Assembly (NCBI RefSeq): GCF_000720455.1
Contig: NZ_JOAK01000046.1
Span: 1-33,194, forward strand
Length of the DNA: 33,194 bases
From: Streptomyces virginiae
GTDB lineage: Bacteria; Actinomycetota; Actinomycetes; Streptomycetales; Streptomycetaceae
Reading direction: 5' to 3'
Under the pieces are notes generated by a model. The model had not been told where the DNA came from, did no database searches, and worked only from the letters and a program-made list of their open reading frames with translations. Every line of letters begins with the position of its first letter. The first letter of the stretch is position 1. The translations under genes and the position numbers were made by a program. Positions 10,036-19,100 of the stretch are shown here, piece after piece.

Positions 10036-11028
10036 TCAGCCCGCGCGGTAGGCGGTCCAGCTGCTGCTCATGCGGGCCACCTGGCCCGCGGTGAACTGGT
10101 ACATGCAGGAGTCGTACGTGTAGTCCATGAAGTTGCGGATCGGGTCCGCGCCGGGCTTGCTGGCGCAGCTGTCGCGCCCGGTCGGGCACTCGTACGCGGC
10201 GCTCTTCTCGGCCGGGGTGTCGGAGACGTAGTCGCCGTTGCCGTTACAGCCGCCCTGGAAGGTGTGGTACAGCCCGAGCCAGTGGCCGACCTCGTGGGTG
10301 GCGGTGTCGCCCTCGTTGTAGTTGGCGGAGGAGCCGCCGGGCAGCGAGCTGTCCAGCACGACCACGCCGTCCATCTTGGGGCTGGAGGCGTAGGAGGTCG
10401 GGAAGGTCGCCCAGCCGAGCAGGCCGCCGGAGAGCTTGGCGGTGTAGAAGTTGAGCGCGCCCGGGCCGCCCTTGCGCAGGGTGTTCTTCATGTCCTTCTC
10501 GGCCTGGGAGCCGGAGGCCAGGTTGTACCAGGACGCGTTGTCCGTGTAGTCGGTCGACGCCAGGGTGAACTGGAAGTTCGTGTTGACGTTGCCGGTGCCC
10601 TGACCGCCGTAGGCGGCGTTGAGGACCGCGAGCTGCTTGCTGACGTCCGTGGACGTGAGCTTGCCGGTGGTGCCGGAGTGCACGACGTGGAAGTACACGG
10701 GGATGTTCACGACGGCCTCGGCGGCGGCGAGGCTGCGCTGCGGCTGGTTCTTGAGGGCCTTGTCCAGCTTCGACTTGAGGTCGGCGTCCATGGCCTTGGC
10801 CTGGGCGTCGGTGAGCTCGTTCGGCTCGTCCGCGTGCTCGTCGTGGGCACGGGTCACGCGGGCGTTGGCGGGAGCGGCGGCCTGGTCGGCGCACACCTCG
10901 GCGGGGGTCTTGGCGGCCGCGAGCGTGGTGGGGGCGGCAAGCGGGGTGAAAGCCAGGGTTCCGGCCAGAACCGCCGTGCCCATCAGGCGGCGGCGGAGAA
11001 GGGGGGATATGCGGGCGTTCGCGCGCAC
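10036..11028 (-). CDS. Secreted zinc metalloprotease, M43 (pappalysin/cytophagalysin)-like
   Basis: Extracellular endopeptidase of 330 residues. A signal peptide spans about 1-38 (basic RRR, then [22 protein letters not shown]), followed by a propeptide-like charged segment to about 100. The zinc site is [11 protein letters not shown] at 245-255 (His245, Glu246, His249, His255), with a Met-turn at M301 (NFMDYTYD). Cys residues near 261, 281, 288 and 308 may form disulfides. The start is GTG 11028, with GAGGAG 5-6 bases before it. It is monocistronic: the phoD terminator is upstream and a bidirectional hairpin downstream. Substrate unknown. Confidence 0.93.
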   Translation of the reverse strand: MRANARISPLLRRRLMGTAVLAGTLAFTPLAAPTTLAAAKTPAEVCADQAAAPANARVTRAHDEHADEPNELTDAQAKAMDADLKSKLDKALKNQPQRSLAAAEAVVNIPVYFHVVHSGTTGKLTSTDVSKQLAVLNAAYGGQGTGNVNTNFQFTLASTDYTDNASWYNLASGSQAEKDMKNTLRKGGPGALNFYTAKLSGGLLGWATFPTSYASSPKMDGVVVLDSSLPGGSSANYNEGDTATHEVGHWLGLYHTFQGGCNGNGDYVSDTPAEKSAAYECPTGRDSCASKPGADPIRNFMDYTYDSCMYQFTAGQVARMSSSWTAYRAG

Positions 11029-11068
11029 GTGTGCTCCTCGCGGGTGGGGGGTGGTGGGGGGTGGTGGC

Positions 11069-11086
11069 CTGAAGGATCTTCTTCAG
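11069..11086. repeat. Inverted repeat in the metalloprotease 5' leader
   Basis: CTGAAG (11069-11074) and CTTCAG (11081-11086) flank six bases. They lie just inside the predicted transcript, about 5-20 bases after the expected start. It could be an operator or a 5' stem-loop. Confidence 0.4.
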
Positions 11087-11097
11087 CTGGCGCGAAG

Positions 11098-11126
11098 CTT
11101 ATGTGTGCATGACATATTCAGGTCAA
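11098..11126 (-). promoter_or_regulatory. Candidate metalloprotease promoter
   Basis: On the minus strand TTGACC (11121-11126) is 17 bases from CATAAG (11098-11103), the best sigma-70-type spacing and match in the window. The surrounding ~75 bases are clearly more AT-rich than the rest. Confidence 0.65.
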
Positions 11127-11159
11127 GTGTCTTACGTAAAAGATTTGTTGCTTCGAACG

Positions 11160-11197
11160 CACAAGGGGCGTCTGGTATGTACCAGACGCCCCTTGTG
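11160..11197 (-). terminator. Terminator after phoD
   Basis: A perfect 18-bp stem: CACAAGGGGCGTCTGGTA (11160-11177) and its complement (11180-11197), with only TG between the arms. It begins 29 bases beyond the phoD stop and separates it from the metalloprotease promoter. Confidence 0.9.
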
Positions 11198-11225
11198 GCA
11201 GGAGAATTGACGGTCAATCAGGCGG

Positions 11226-12887
11226 TCAGCGGACGGGCTGGTAGGCGCGCTCCACCTTCTGGGTGCCGTTCAGGGTCCGGTAGGAGCGGGACCAGGCGGA
11301 CGTCGCGTCGGGCCGGCGCTTGTCGGACACCACGTAGTAGTCCATCTGCGAGCGCTCCGGCGTCACGTCCAGCACGCCGTAGCCGTGCGCGTCCATGTCG
11401 AGCCACTTCACGTGCCAGTTGGCGGCCTTGATGGCGGATTCGGCAACCAGCGAGAGCGTGTCCGGCAGCACGTGCAGTATGTCGTCGAGGTTGTCGGAGG
11501 TCACCGACGTGACGACGAACTCGGTCGCCGCCGTGCCCGAGCCCGGGTAGGTGGCCATGTTCACCGGGACCTCGTTCGCCCAGGCCATGTGGATGTCGCC
11601 GGTCAGGAACACCGTGTTCTTGACGTTCCGGTCCTTCAGGTGGCCCAGCAGCTCCTTGCGGTCGTCCGTGTAGCCGTCCCACTGGTCCACGTTGATCGCG
11701 ATGCCGCCCTCGGGCAGGCCGAGCAGCTTGGCGAGCGGCGCCAGCAGGTGGGCGGGCAACGAGCCGAAGGCCACCGGCGAGATCATCACCGAGGTGCCGA
11801 CCAGCTTCCAGGTCGCGTCGGAGCCGGCGAGGCCCGACTTGAGCCAGTCCAGCTGGGCGCGCCCGGTGATGCTGCGCTCCGGGTCGTCCACCGCGCCGCT
11901 GCCGACCTTGGCCTGCTGCGAGCGGAAGGAGCGCAGGTCCAGCAGGTGGAGGTCGGCGAGGGTGCCGAAGCGCAGCCTGCGGTAGACCGTCCCCGCGGTG
12001 GATGTCCGTACCGGCATCCACTCGAAGTACGCCTGCTTGGCCGCCTCGGCGCGGGCCGCCCAGTCGCCCTCGGCGCCCGGGGTGTGGTTCTCGGCGCCGC
12101 CGGACCACATGTCGTTCGCGAACTCGTGGTCGTCCCAGATGGCTATGACCGGGTGGGCGTGGTGCAGGGCCTGGAGGTCGGCGTCCGTCTTGTACTTGCC
12201 GTGCCGGGTGCGGTAATCGGCCAGCGAGACGATCTCGTGCTTCGGCTCGTGCTGGCGCACGGTGTACTTCGCCTCCGGGTAGCCCCCGGACTGGTACTCG
12301 TAGATGTAGTCGCCCAGGTGCAGGATCGCGTGCAGGTCCGTACGGGCGGCCAGGTGGCGGTAGGCCGAGAAGTAGCCGGACTCCCAGTTGGCGCAGGAGA
12401 CCACGCCGAAGCGGACGCCCGGGGTCGTCACGTCGTGGCCGGGGGTGGTCAGCGTGCGCCCGACGGAGGAGACGGCCGAGCCGGCGGTGAACCGGTACCA
12501 GTACGGCGTCTGCGGCCGGAGTCCGCGCACGTCCACCTTGACCGTGTGGTCGGTGGCGGCGCTCGCCGTGACGGTTCCCCCGGCGACGACCCGGGAGAAG
12601 GCCTGGTCGGAGGCCACCTCCCAGCCCACCTGGACGGCCGGGCCGAGGCCGGAGCCGGGGACGGCCTCGGGGGTGGGGGTGACGCGGGTCCACAGCAGGA
12701 CGCCGTCGGGCAGCGGATCGCCCGAGGCGACGCCGTGCAGGAAGGCGGGCGCGGTACCCGCCGCGTGGGCGGTCCCGGAGCCCAGCGAGGTGAGGGGGGC
12801 CAGCGTGGCCGTGGCCGCCGCGGCGAGAACGACCGTACGGCGCCGGGGCGTTGCCGCGGCCTGGGAAGGGGTGAGATGACTGGTCAC
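11226..12887 (-). CDS. phoD: Secreted alkaline phosphatase/phosphodiesterase PhoD
   Basis: Exported phosphatase that releases phosphate from organic esters at the cell surface. 553 residues. The N-terminus has a Tat-like signal (RRR at 15-17, then a hydrophobic stretch to about 35, AHA-AG cleavage near 42). A PhoD N-terminal beta domain ([19 protein letters not shown]) precedes the metallophosphatase domain with VSCANWE (Cys near 165), HLGDYIYEY (Asp near 193), WDDHEFAND (about 251-259) and [11 protein letters not shown], which hold the Fe/Ca ligands. GTG 12887 is the start; TAATGT lies 8 bases upstream. In Streptomyces phoD is a PhoP-controlled phosphate-starvation gene, and its location next to these neighbours fits. 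Confidence 0.95.
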   Translation of the reverse strand: MTSHLTPSQAAATPRRRTVVLAAAATATLAPLTSLGSGTAHAAGTAPAFLHGVASGDPLPDGVLLWTRVTPTPEAVPGSGLGPAVQVGWEVASDQAFSRVVAGGTVTASAATDHTVKVDVRGLRPQTPYWYRFTAGSAVSSVGRTLTTPGHDVTTPGVRFGVVSCANWESGYFSAYRHLAARTDLHAILHLGDYIYEYQSGGYPEAKYTVRQHEPKHEIVSLADYRTRHGKYKTDADLQALHHAHPVIAIWDDHEFANDMWSGGAENHTPGAEGDWAARAEAAKQAYFEWMPVRTSTAGTVYRRLRFGTLADLHLLDLRSFRSQQAKVGSGAVDDPERSITGRAQLDWLKSGLAGSDATWKLVGTSVMISPVAFGSLPAHLLAPLAKLLGLPEGGIAINVDQWDGYTDDRKELLGHLKDRNVKNTVFLTGDIHMAWANEVPVNMATYPGSGTAATEFVVTSVTSDNLDDILHVLPDTLSLVAESAIKAANWHVKWLDMDAHGYGVLDVTPERSQMDYYVVSDKRRPDATSAWSRSYRTLNGTQKVERAYQPVR

Positions 12888-12895
12888 GGCCGGTC

Positions 12896-12924
12896 ACATT
12901 ACCGGCGGGTACACCCGTTGGAAC
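12896..12924 (-). promoter_or_regulatory. Candidate phoD promoter with possible PHO-box overlap
   Basis: On the minus strand GTTCCA (12919-12924) is exactly 17 bases from TAATGT (12896-12901), which ends 8 bases before GTG 12887. GTTCCAACGG followed by GTGTACCCGC shows weak similarity to GTTCACC-type PhoP direct repeats. The match is poor, so the operator reading is tentative. Confidence 0.4.
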
Positions 12925-12940
12925 AGATGTCGGAATGCAA

Positions 12941-12973
12941 CGGGCGGGCGAACTCTGGGAGTTCGCCCGCCCG
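12941..12973 (-). terminator. Terminator after the thioredoxin-fold gene
   Basis: A perfect 15-bp stem, CGGGCGGGCGAACTC (12941-12955) with its complement (12959-12973) and a TGG loop, 44 bases after the stop at 13017. Confidence 0.9.
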
Positions 12974-13016
12974 ATGATGCGGCCGGTCCGGAAGGGTGTC
13001 TCCCGGAATGCCGGGA

Positions 13017-13811
13017 TCAGCCCTGCAGCGCCTTGTCGATCGCCGCCGTGAACTGCTCCGCCGTCTGCGGAGTGTCGATCTTCTTGCCGTCCATCTTCAG
13101 GGTCGGCGTACCCTTCACGCCGGACTTGTCGAAGACCTTCGACATCTCCAGCGCCCACCGGTCGTACGTGCCGTCCTCGACGGCCTTCTTGAACTCGGCG
13201 TTGCCCTTGAGCGCCGGGACGGTGTCCGCGACCTTCAGCAGGTAGTCGTCCTTGGCGAAGCTGTCGTCGGTCTCCTCGGGGTGCTGCTCCTTGGAGTACA
13301 GGGCCCCCTTGTACTGCAGGAAGGCCTCCGGGCTGACGTTCAGCGCCGCGCCCAGCGCGCTCAGCGCGTTCTTCGAGCCCTCGCCCTTGACCGCGTTGTC
13401 GATGAAGGTGGCGCCGACGTACTGGAGCTTGTACTTGCCCGCGTCGACGTCCTTCTTGATCTGCTCGCCGGCCGCCTGCTCGAAGGCCGCGCAGGCCGGG
13501 CAGCGCGAGTCCTCGTACAGCTCCAGGGTCTTCTTCGCGTCGGCCTTGCCGACGACGACCGTGGTGCCGTCCTCGCCCTCGGTGTTCTTCGGCTTGACCA
13601 GCTCGGCCTTGGCGGCCTTCTCCCAGTGGTCGGGCTCGTTGGCCTTCATGACCCCGTAGGCGACAACGCCGGCCAGCCCCAGGGCGGCGACGACACCGAC
13701 GCCGACTATGACCTGCCGGCGGATCTTGTCCTTCTTGGCCTGCGCCTCGCGCTCGGCGCGCAGCCGCTCGCGGGCCGCCGCCTTGTTCGCCTGGCTGTTG
13801 CGTGAACTCAT
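13017..13811 (-). CDS. Membrane-anchored DsbA-like thioredoxin-fold protein
   Basis: Probable extracytoplasmic disulfide oxidoreductase. 264 residues: a basic, helical N-terminus (1-32), one membrane helix (about 33-53), then a thioredoxin/DsbA domain. The redox motif CPAC lies at 104-107 in YEDSRCPACAAFE, and the cis-proline loop GVKGTPTL is near 235. ATG 13811 has GGAG about 9 bases upstream. It has its own terminator. Typical partners are exported proteins; the Cys-containing metalloprotease and PhoD encoded nearby are possible clients, but this is inference only. Confidence 0.92.
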   Translation of the reverse strand: MSSRNSQANKAAARERLRAEREAQAKKDKIRRQVIVGVGVVAALGLAGVVAYGVMKANEPDHWEKAAKAELVKPKNTEGEDGTTVVVGKADAKKTLELYEDSRCPACAAFEQAAGEQIKKDVDAGKYKLQYVGATFIDNAVKGEGSKNALSALGAALNVSPEAFLQYKGALYSKEQHPEETDDSFAKDDYLLKVADTVPALKGNAEFKKAVEDGTYDRWALEMSKVFDKSGVKGTPTLKMDGKKIDTPQTAEQFTAAIDKALQG

Positions 13812-13868
13812 GGTGATCTCCGTGGGACGTGTCGTGTGAAGACGTGGGGAAGGGACTGCCTCGTTGCG

Positions 13869-14558
13869 TCAGGCGCGCGCGAGCGCACCGAGCACGGGGG
13901 GTCCCCGCCGTCCCACGGAGTGTGCGGGGAAGCGCGTACGGGCCCCGGAGCCCGCCGGGACCGGCCGCAGCGCCCGCCGCGCCGGCCCGCAGGCCACCGC
14001 GACGGCGGCCGCCGCCAGCCGCAGCGGCCGGAACGCGAGGGCCGCCACCGCCCGCAGCAGCCGGCCCAGTGCCCGCTCGCCGTGGCGCAGCCAGGCGGCG
14101 GCGAGCAGTCCCACCGAGACGTGTGCGCCGAGCAGCAGCCACGGGGTGTAGGGCCCCGGAGAGGCCAGCAGCGCGGCCGCGTCGGCGGCGGGCCCGGTCA
14201 CCTCGGTCAGCGGCCCGCCCACCGGGGCGCCCCCGCACAGCTCCTCCAGGCCCATGGCGCGCAGCGGCCCCGAGACGGGGCCGCCGGCCGGGCCGTAGCA
14301 GAGGTGCTGGCCGGCGGTGAAGACGGTGTCGGCGGCCAGCTCCAGCGGTACGAGGAGCCCCGCGATGGGGCCGAAGCCCCGCTCGCGGCCCGCGAGGGCG
14401 TAGGCGATCACGAACACACCCGCGAAGGCACCGCCCACCAGCGCGGGCGGCAGCGGGACCTGGGACATCAGGACGTGCGAGCCGGACGAGAGCAGCACGA
14501 CGAGCGCGCTGAACAGCGCGGCCCGCAGCCCTCTGAGTCCCGTCCCGGAAAAATCCAT
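13869..14558 (-). CDS. Polytopic membrane protein of unknown function
   Basis: 229 residues if ATG 14558 is the start. About five hydrophobic segments are visible, including AALFSALVVLLSSGSHVLM (about 11-29), VGGAFAGVFVIAYALAG, a segment near 76-95 with AADTVFTAGQH, and WLLLGAHVSVGLLAAAWL (about 150-168). The C-terminal 60 residues are Arg/Ala/Pro-rich. Membrane-embedded His in SHVLM, GQHLCY and GAHVSV recall actinobacterial membrane proteins found beside copper-handling genes, but this link is a weak impression. The frame extends upstream to 14654, but the extra part spans the DUF2252 terminator. An extended -10 lies 7 bases before ATG 14558. Confidence 0.75.
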   Translation of the reverse strand: MDFSGTGLRGLRAALFSALVVLLSSGSHVLMSQVPLPPALVGGAFAGVFVIAYALAGRERGFGPIAGLLVPLELAADTVFTAGQHLCYGPAGGPVSGPLRAMGLEELCGGAPVGGPLTEVTGPAADAAALLASPGPYTPWLLLGAHVSVGLLAAAWLRHGERALGRLLRAVAALAFRPLRLAAAAVAVACGPARRALRPVPAGSGARTRFPAHSVGRRGPPVLGALARA

Positions 14559-14565
14559 CCTCGCG

Positions 14566-14574
14566 AGTGTGCCA
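14566..14574 (-). promoter_or_regulatory. Candidate extended -10 of the polytopic membrane protein
   Basis: On the minus strand TGG (14572-14574) plus CACACT (14566-14571) ends 7 bases before ATG 14558. The layout matches the antiporter, hydrolase and 23484 genes. Confidence 0.4.
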
Positions 14575-14612
14575 CGTGTTCCTGTGGGCGCCGGTTCAGG
14601 GGGCGTCCCGCC

Positions 14613-14644
14613 GATCTTGCCGGGCCCGTAGGCCCGGCATGATC
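14613..14644 (-). terminator. Terminator after the DUF2252 gene
   Basis: TGCCGGGCC (14618-14626) pairs with GGCCCGGCA (14631-14639) around a CGTA loop. GATC on both sides (14613-14616, 14641-14644) extends the stem past one T-T mismatch. It starts 14 bases past the DUF2252 stop. Confidence 0.85.
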
Positions 14645-14657
14645 GACAAGGCATCCC

Positions 14658-15983
14658 CTAGGGGGTGAGGCGGCCGTTGCGGAAGAGGTCCACGAAGATC
14701 TGGTGGTCGGCGCGCGCCCGGGCCCCGTACGCGTGCGCGAAGTCCACGAGCAGCTCCGCGAAGCCCTCCTCGTCCGCCGCGATCGCCGCGTCGATGGCCC
14801 GCTCGGTGGAGAACGGCACCAGGGACTGCCCGCTCTCCGCCTCGTCGGCCGACGCGTGCATGGTCGCCGTGGCCCGGCCGAGGTCCGCGACGACCGCCGC
14901 GATCTCCTCCGGTTCGTCCAGGTCCGACCAGTCCAGGTCCACCGCGTACGGGGAGACCTCCGCGACGAGCTGGCCCGCCCCGTCCAGCTCGGTCCAGCCC
15001 AGCCACGGGTCGGCGTGCGCCTGGAGCGCCCGCTGCGAGATCACCGTGCGGTGCCCCTCGTGATGGAAGTAGTCCCGCACCGCCCGGTCCGTGATGTGCC
15101 GGGACACCGCCGGGGTCTGCGCCTGCTTGAGGTAGATCACGACGTCGTTCTCCAGGGCGTCGCTGTGCCCCTCCAGCAGGATGTTGTAGGAAGGCAGGCC
15201 CGCGGAGCCGATGCCGACGCCGCGCCGGCCCACCACGTCCTTGACCCGGTAGGAGTCCGGCCGCACCAGCGACTCGTCGGGCAGCGTCTCCAGGTACCCG
15301 TCGAAGGCGGACAGCACCTTGTAGCGGGTCGCGGCGTCCAGCTCGACGGAGCCGCCGCCGGAGGTGAAGCGGCGCTCGTAGTCCCGTATCTCCGTCATCG
15401 AATCCAGCAGCGCGAAGCGCGTGCGGGAGCGGGCCGAGCGCAGCGCGCCCAGCAGCGGGCCCTCGGCGGTGTCCAGGGTGAAGGAGGGGACCTCCTCGTA
15501 CTTGGCGCCCGCCGCCAGCCGGTGGATCCGCTCCCGGTAGGCGCCCGCGTAGATCCGCACCAGCTCGCTTATCTGGTCGTCGCTGAGCGCCTTGGTGTAG
15601 CCGATCAGCGCGACGGAGGCGGCGAAGCGCTTGAGGTCCCAGGTGAAGGGGCCGACATAGGCCTCGTCGAAGTCGTTGACGTTGAAGATCAGCCGGCCGT
15701 TCGAGTCCATGTACGTGCCGAAGTTCTCGGCGTGCAGATCGCCGTGGATCCACACCCGGCCCGTCCGCTCGTCCAGGTAGGGGCCGCCGTGCCGGTCCCG
15801 CTCCAGGTCGGAGTAGAAGAGGCAGGCCGTGCCGCGGTAGAAGGCGAAGGCCGAGGCCGCCATCTTGCGGAACTTGACCTGGAAGGCAGCGGGGTCGGCG
15901 GCGAGCAGTTCACCGAATGCGGTGTCGAACACGTCGAGGATCTCCTCGGCGCGCTGCTCGTCGGTCGTCTCGGGGACCGCCAT
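14658..15983 (-). CDS. DUF2252 family protein (kinase-like fold motifs)
   Basis: 441 residues of the DUF2252 family, function not established. WIHGDLHAENFG (HGDLH...N at 80-87) followed by NVNDFDEA (Asp near 104-106) closely mimics the catalytic loop and DFD of aminoglycoside-phosphotransferase-like kinases, so a small-molecule or protein phosphotransferase activity is plausible. There is no signal peptide or membrane segment. The frame remains open far upstream across the complementary strand of dnaE, an artefact of GC-rich coding. ATG 15983 has GGAGGAA 8 bases before it and gives the natural N-terminus. A possible -10 TACAAC lies at 16007-16012. It is divergent from dnaE and has its own terminator. 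Confidence 0.88.
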   Translation of the reverse strand: MAVPETTDEQRAEEILDVFDTAFGELLAADPAAFQVKFRKMAASAFAFYRGTACLFYSDLERDRHGGPYLDERTGRVWIHGDLHAENFGTYMDSNGRLIFNVNDFDEAYVGPFTWDLKRFAASVALIGYTKALSDDQISELVRIYAGAYRERIHRLAAGAKYEEVPSFTLDTAEGPLLGALRSARSRTRFALLDSMTEIRDYERRFTSGGGSVELDAATRYKVLSAFDGYLETLPDESLVRPDSYRVKDVVGRRGVGIGSAGLPSYNILLEGHSDALENDVVIYLKQAQTPAVSRHITDRAVRDYFHHEGHRTVISQRALQAHADPWLGWTELDGAGQLVAEVSPYAVDLDWSDLDEPEEIAAVVADLGRATATMHASADEAESGQSLVPFSTERAIDAAIAADEEGFAELLVDFAHAYGARARADHQIFVDLFRNGRLTP

Positions 15984-16106
15984 GGCGGGTTCCTCCTGGT
16001 GCACGGGTTGTACGGGCTCTGCCGGACTGGACGCCGGACCTGCGCCCCTGGTTCTGCAACGCCCGACCGTACCGCTGCGTGCCCCGGATCTGTCACCCGT
16101 GGGACG

Positions 16107-16112
16107 TAGGAT
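16107..16112 (+). promoter_or_regulatory. Candidate dnaE -10
   Basis: TAGGAT at 16107-16112, 42 bases before GTG 16155. It is in the 171-base divergent gap between the DUF2252 gene and dnaE. No convincing -35. Confidence 0.4.
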
Positions 16113-16154
16113 TCGAAGCTGCCCCCCTCCCCCCGCCGCCAGGAGACCAGCGCC

Positions 16155-19100
16155 GTGACCAAGACGCCGTTCACGCACCTCCACGTCCACACCCAGTACT
16201 CGCTGCTGGACGGTGCCGCACGGCTGAAGGACATGTTCAACGCGTGCAACGAGATGGGCATGACCCACATCGCCATGTCCGACCACGGCAACCTGCACGG
16301 GGCCTACGACTTCTTCCACACCGCCCAGAAGTCCGGGATCACGCCGATCATCGGCATCGAGGCGTACGTCGCCCCCGAGTCCCGGCGCAACAAGCGCCGC
16401 ATCCAGTGGGGCCAGCCCCACCAGAAGCGCGACGACGTCTCCGGTTCCGGCGGTTACACCCACAAGACGATCTGGGCGGCGAACGCCACCGGCCTGCACA
16501 ACCTCTTCCGGCTGTCCTCCGACGCCTACGCCGAGGGCTGGCTCACGAAGTGGCCGCGCATGGACAAGGAGACCATCAGCAAGTGGTCCGAGGGCCTGAT
16601 CGCCTCCACCGGCTGCCCCTCCGGTGAGCTGCAGACCCGGCTGCGCCTCGGCCAGTTCGACGAGGCACTGAAGTCGGCCTCCGAGTACCAGGACATCTTC
16701 GGCAAGGACCGCTACTTCCTGGAGCTGATGGACCACGGCATCGAGATCGAGCGCCGGGTCCGCGACGGACTGCTGGAGATCGGCAAGAAGCTCGGCATCC
16801 CGCCGCTGGTGACGAACGACTCGCACTACACCTACGCCAGCGAGGCCGCCGCCCACGACGCCCTGCTGTGCATCCAGACCGGCAAGAACCTCTCGGACCC
16901 CGACCGCTTCCGCTTCGACGGCTCCGGCTACTACCTGAAGTCGACCGACGAGATGTACGCCATCGACTCCTCGGACGCCTGGCAGGAGGGCTGCGCCAAC
17001 ACCAAGCTGGTCGCGGACCAGATCGACACCGAGGGCATGTTCAAGTTCCGGAACCTGATGCCGAAGTTCGACATCCCGGAGGGCTACACCGAGGTCACCT
17101 GGTTCCGCGAGGAGACCATGCGCGGCATGCACCGCCGCTTCCCGGGGGGCATCCCCGAGGACCGCATGAAGCAGGTCGAGTACGAGATGGACACGATCAT
17201 CTCGATGGGCTTCCCGGGCTACTTCCTCGTCGTCGCCGACTTCATCATGTGGGCCAAGAACCAGGGCATCGCGGTCGGCCCCGGCCGAGGCTCCGCGGCC
17301 GGCTCGATCGTCGCCTACGCCATGGGCATCACCGACCTCGACCCGATCCCGCACGGCCTGATCTTCGAGCGCTTCCTCAACCCCGAGCGCGTCTCCATGC
17401 CCGACGTCGACATCGACTTCGACGAGCGTCGGCGCGTCGAGGTGATCCGGTACGTCACGGAGAAGTACGGCCAGGACAAGGTCGCCATGATCGGCACCTA
17501 CGGCACCATCAAGGCCAAGAACGCGATCAAGGACTCGGCCCGCGTCCTGGGCTACCCGTACGCCATGGGCGACCGCCTCACCAAGGCCATGCCCGCCGAC
17601 GTCCTCGGCAAGGGCATCCCGCTCTCCGGCATCCTCGACCCCTCGCACCCCCGCTACAGCGAGGCCGGCGAGATCCGCGGCATGTACGAGAACGAACCCG
17701 ACGTGAAGAAGGTCATCGACACCGCCCGCGGTGTGGAGGGCCTGGTCCGCCAGATGGGCGTGCACGCCGCCGGCGTGATCATGTCCAGCGAGACGATCAC
17801 CGACCACGTGCCCGTCTGGGTGCGGCACACCGACGGCGTCACCATCACCCAGTGGGACTACCCGAGCTGCGAGTCGCTCGGCCTGCTGAAGATGGACTTC
17901 CTCGGCCTGCGCAACCTCACGATCATGGACGACGCCGTCAAGATGGTGAAGGCCAACAAGGGGATCGACATCGATCTCCTGGGCCTCCCGCTCGACGACC
18001 CCAAGACCTTCGAACTGCTCGGCCGCGGCGACACCCTCGGCGTCTTCCAGTTCGACGGCGGGCCCATGCGCTCCCTGCTGCGCCTGATGAAGCCCGACAA
18101 CTTCGAAGACATCTCCGCCGTGTCGGCCCTGTACCGCCCGGGCCCGATGGGCATGAACTCGCACACCAACTACGCCCTGCGCAAGAACAAGCAGCAGGAG
18201 ATCACCCCGATCCACCCCGAGCTGGAGAAGCCGCTCGAAGAGGTGCTCGCGGTCACCTACGGCCTGATCGTCTACCAGGAGCAGGTCCAGAAGGCCGCCC
18301 AGATCATCGCCGGCTACTCGCTCGGCGAGGCCGACATCCTGCGCCGCGTCATGGGCAAGAAGAAGCCCGAGGAACTGGCGAAGAACTTCACGATCTTCCA
18401 GGCGGGCGCTCGCAAGAACGGCTACAGCGACGAGGCCATCCAGAAGCTCTGGGACGTCCTGGTCCCCTTCGCCGGCTACGCCTTCAACAAGGCCCACTCG
18501 GCCGCCTACGGCCTGGTCTCCTACTGGACCGCCTACCTCAAGGCGAACTACCCGGCCGAGTACATGGCGGGCCTGCTCACCTCGGTCAAGGACGACAAGG
18601 ACAAGTCCGCGATCTACCTGAACGAGTGCCGCCGCATGGGCATCAAGGTGCTCCCGCCGAACGTCAACGAGTCCGAGTCGAACTTCGCCGCCCAGGGCGA
18701 CGACGTGATCCTCTTCGGCCTCACCGCCGTCCGCAACGTCGGCCAGAACGTCGTCGACTCGATCATCAAGACCAGGAAGGCCAAGGGGAAGTACTCCTCC
18801 TTCCCCGACTTCCTGGACAAGGTCGAGGCCGTCGTCTGCAACAAGCGGACCATCGAGTCGCTGATCAAGGCCGGCGCCTACGACGAGATGGGCCACACCC
18901 GAAAGGGCCTGGTCGCCCACCACGAGTCGATGATCGACAACGTGGTCGCCGTCAAGCGCAAGGAGGCCGAGGGGCAGTTCGACCTCTTCGGCGGAATGGG
19001 TGACGAGGCCGCCGGCGACGAGCCCGGCTTCGGCCTCGACGTGGAGTTCTCCGACGTCGAGTGGGAGAAGTCCTACCTGCTCGCCCAGGAGCGCGAGATG

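Noticed and set aside
11218..14238. A 1006-residue minus-strand frame across phoD and the thioredoxin gene
   Set aside because: Another frame of the same strand encodes intact PhoD and DsbA-like proteins with proper motifs; this one crosses their terminator and promoter.
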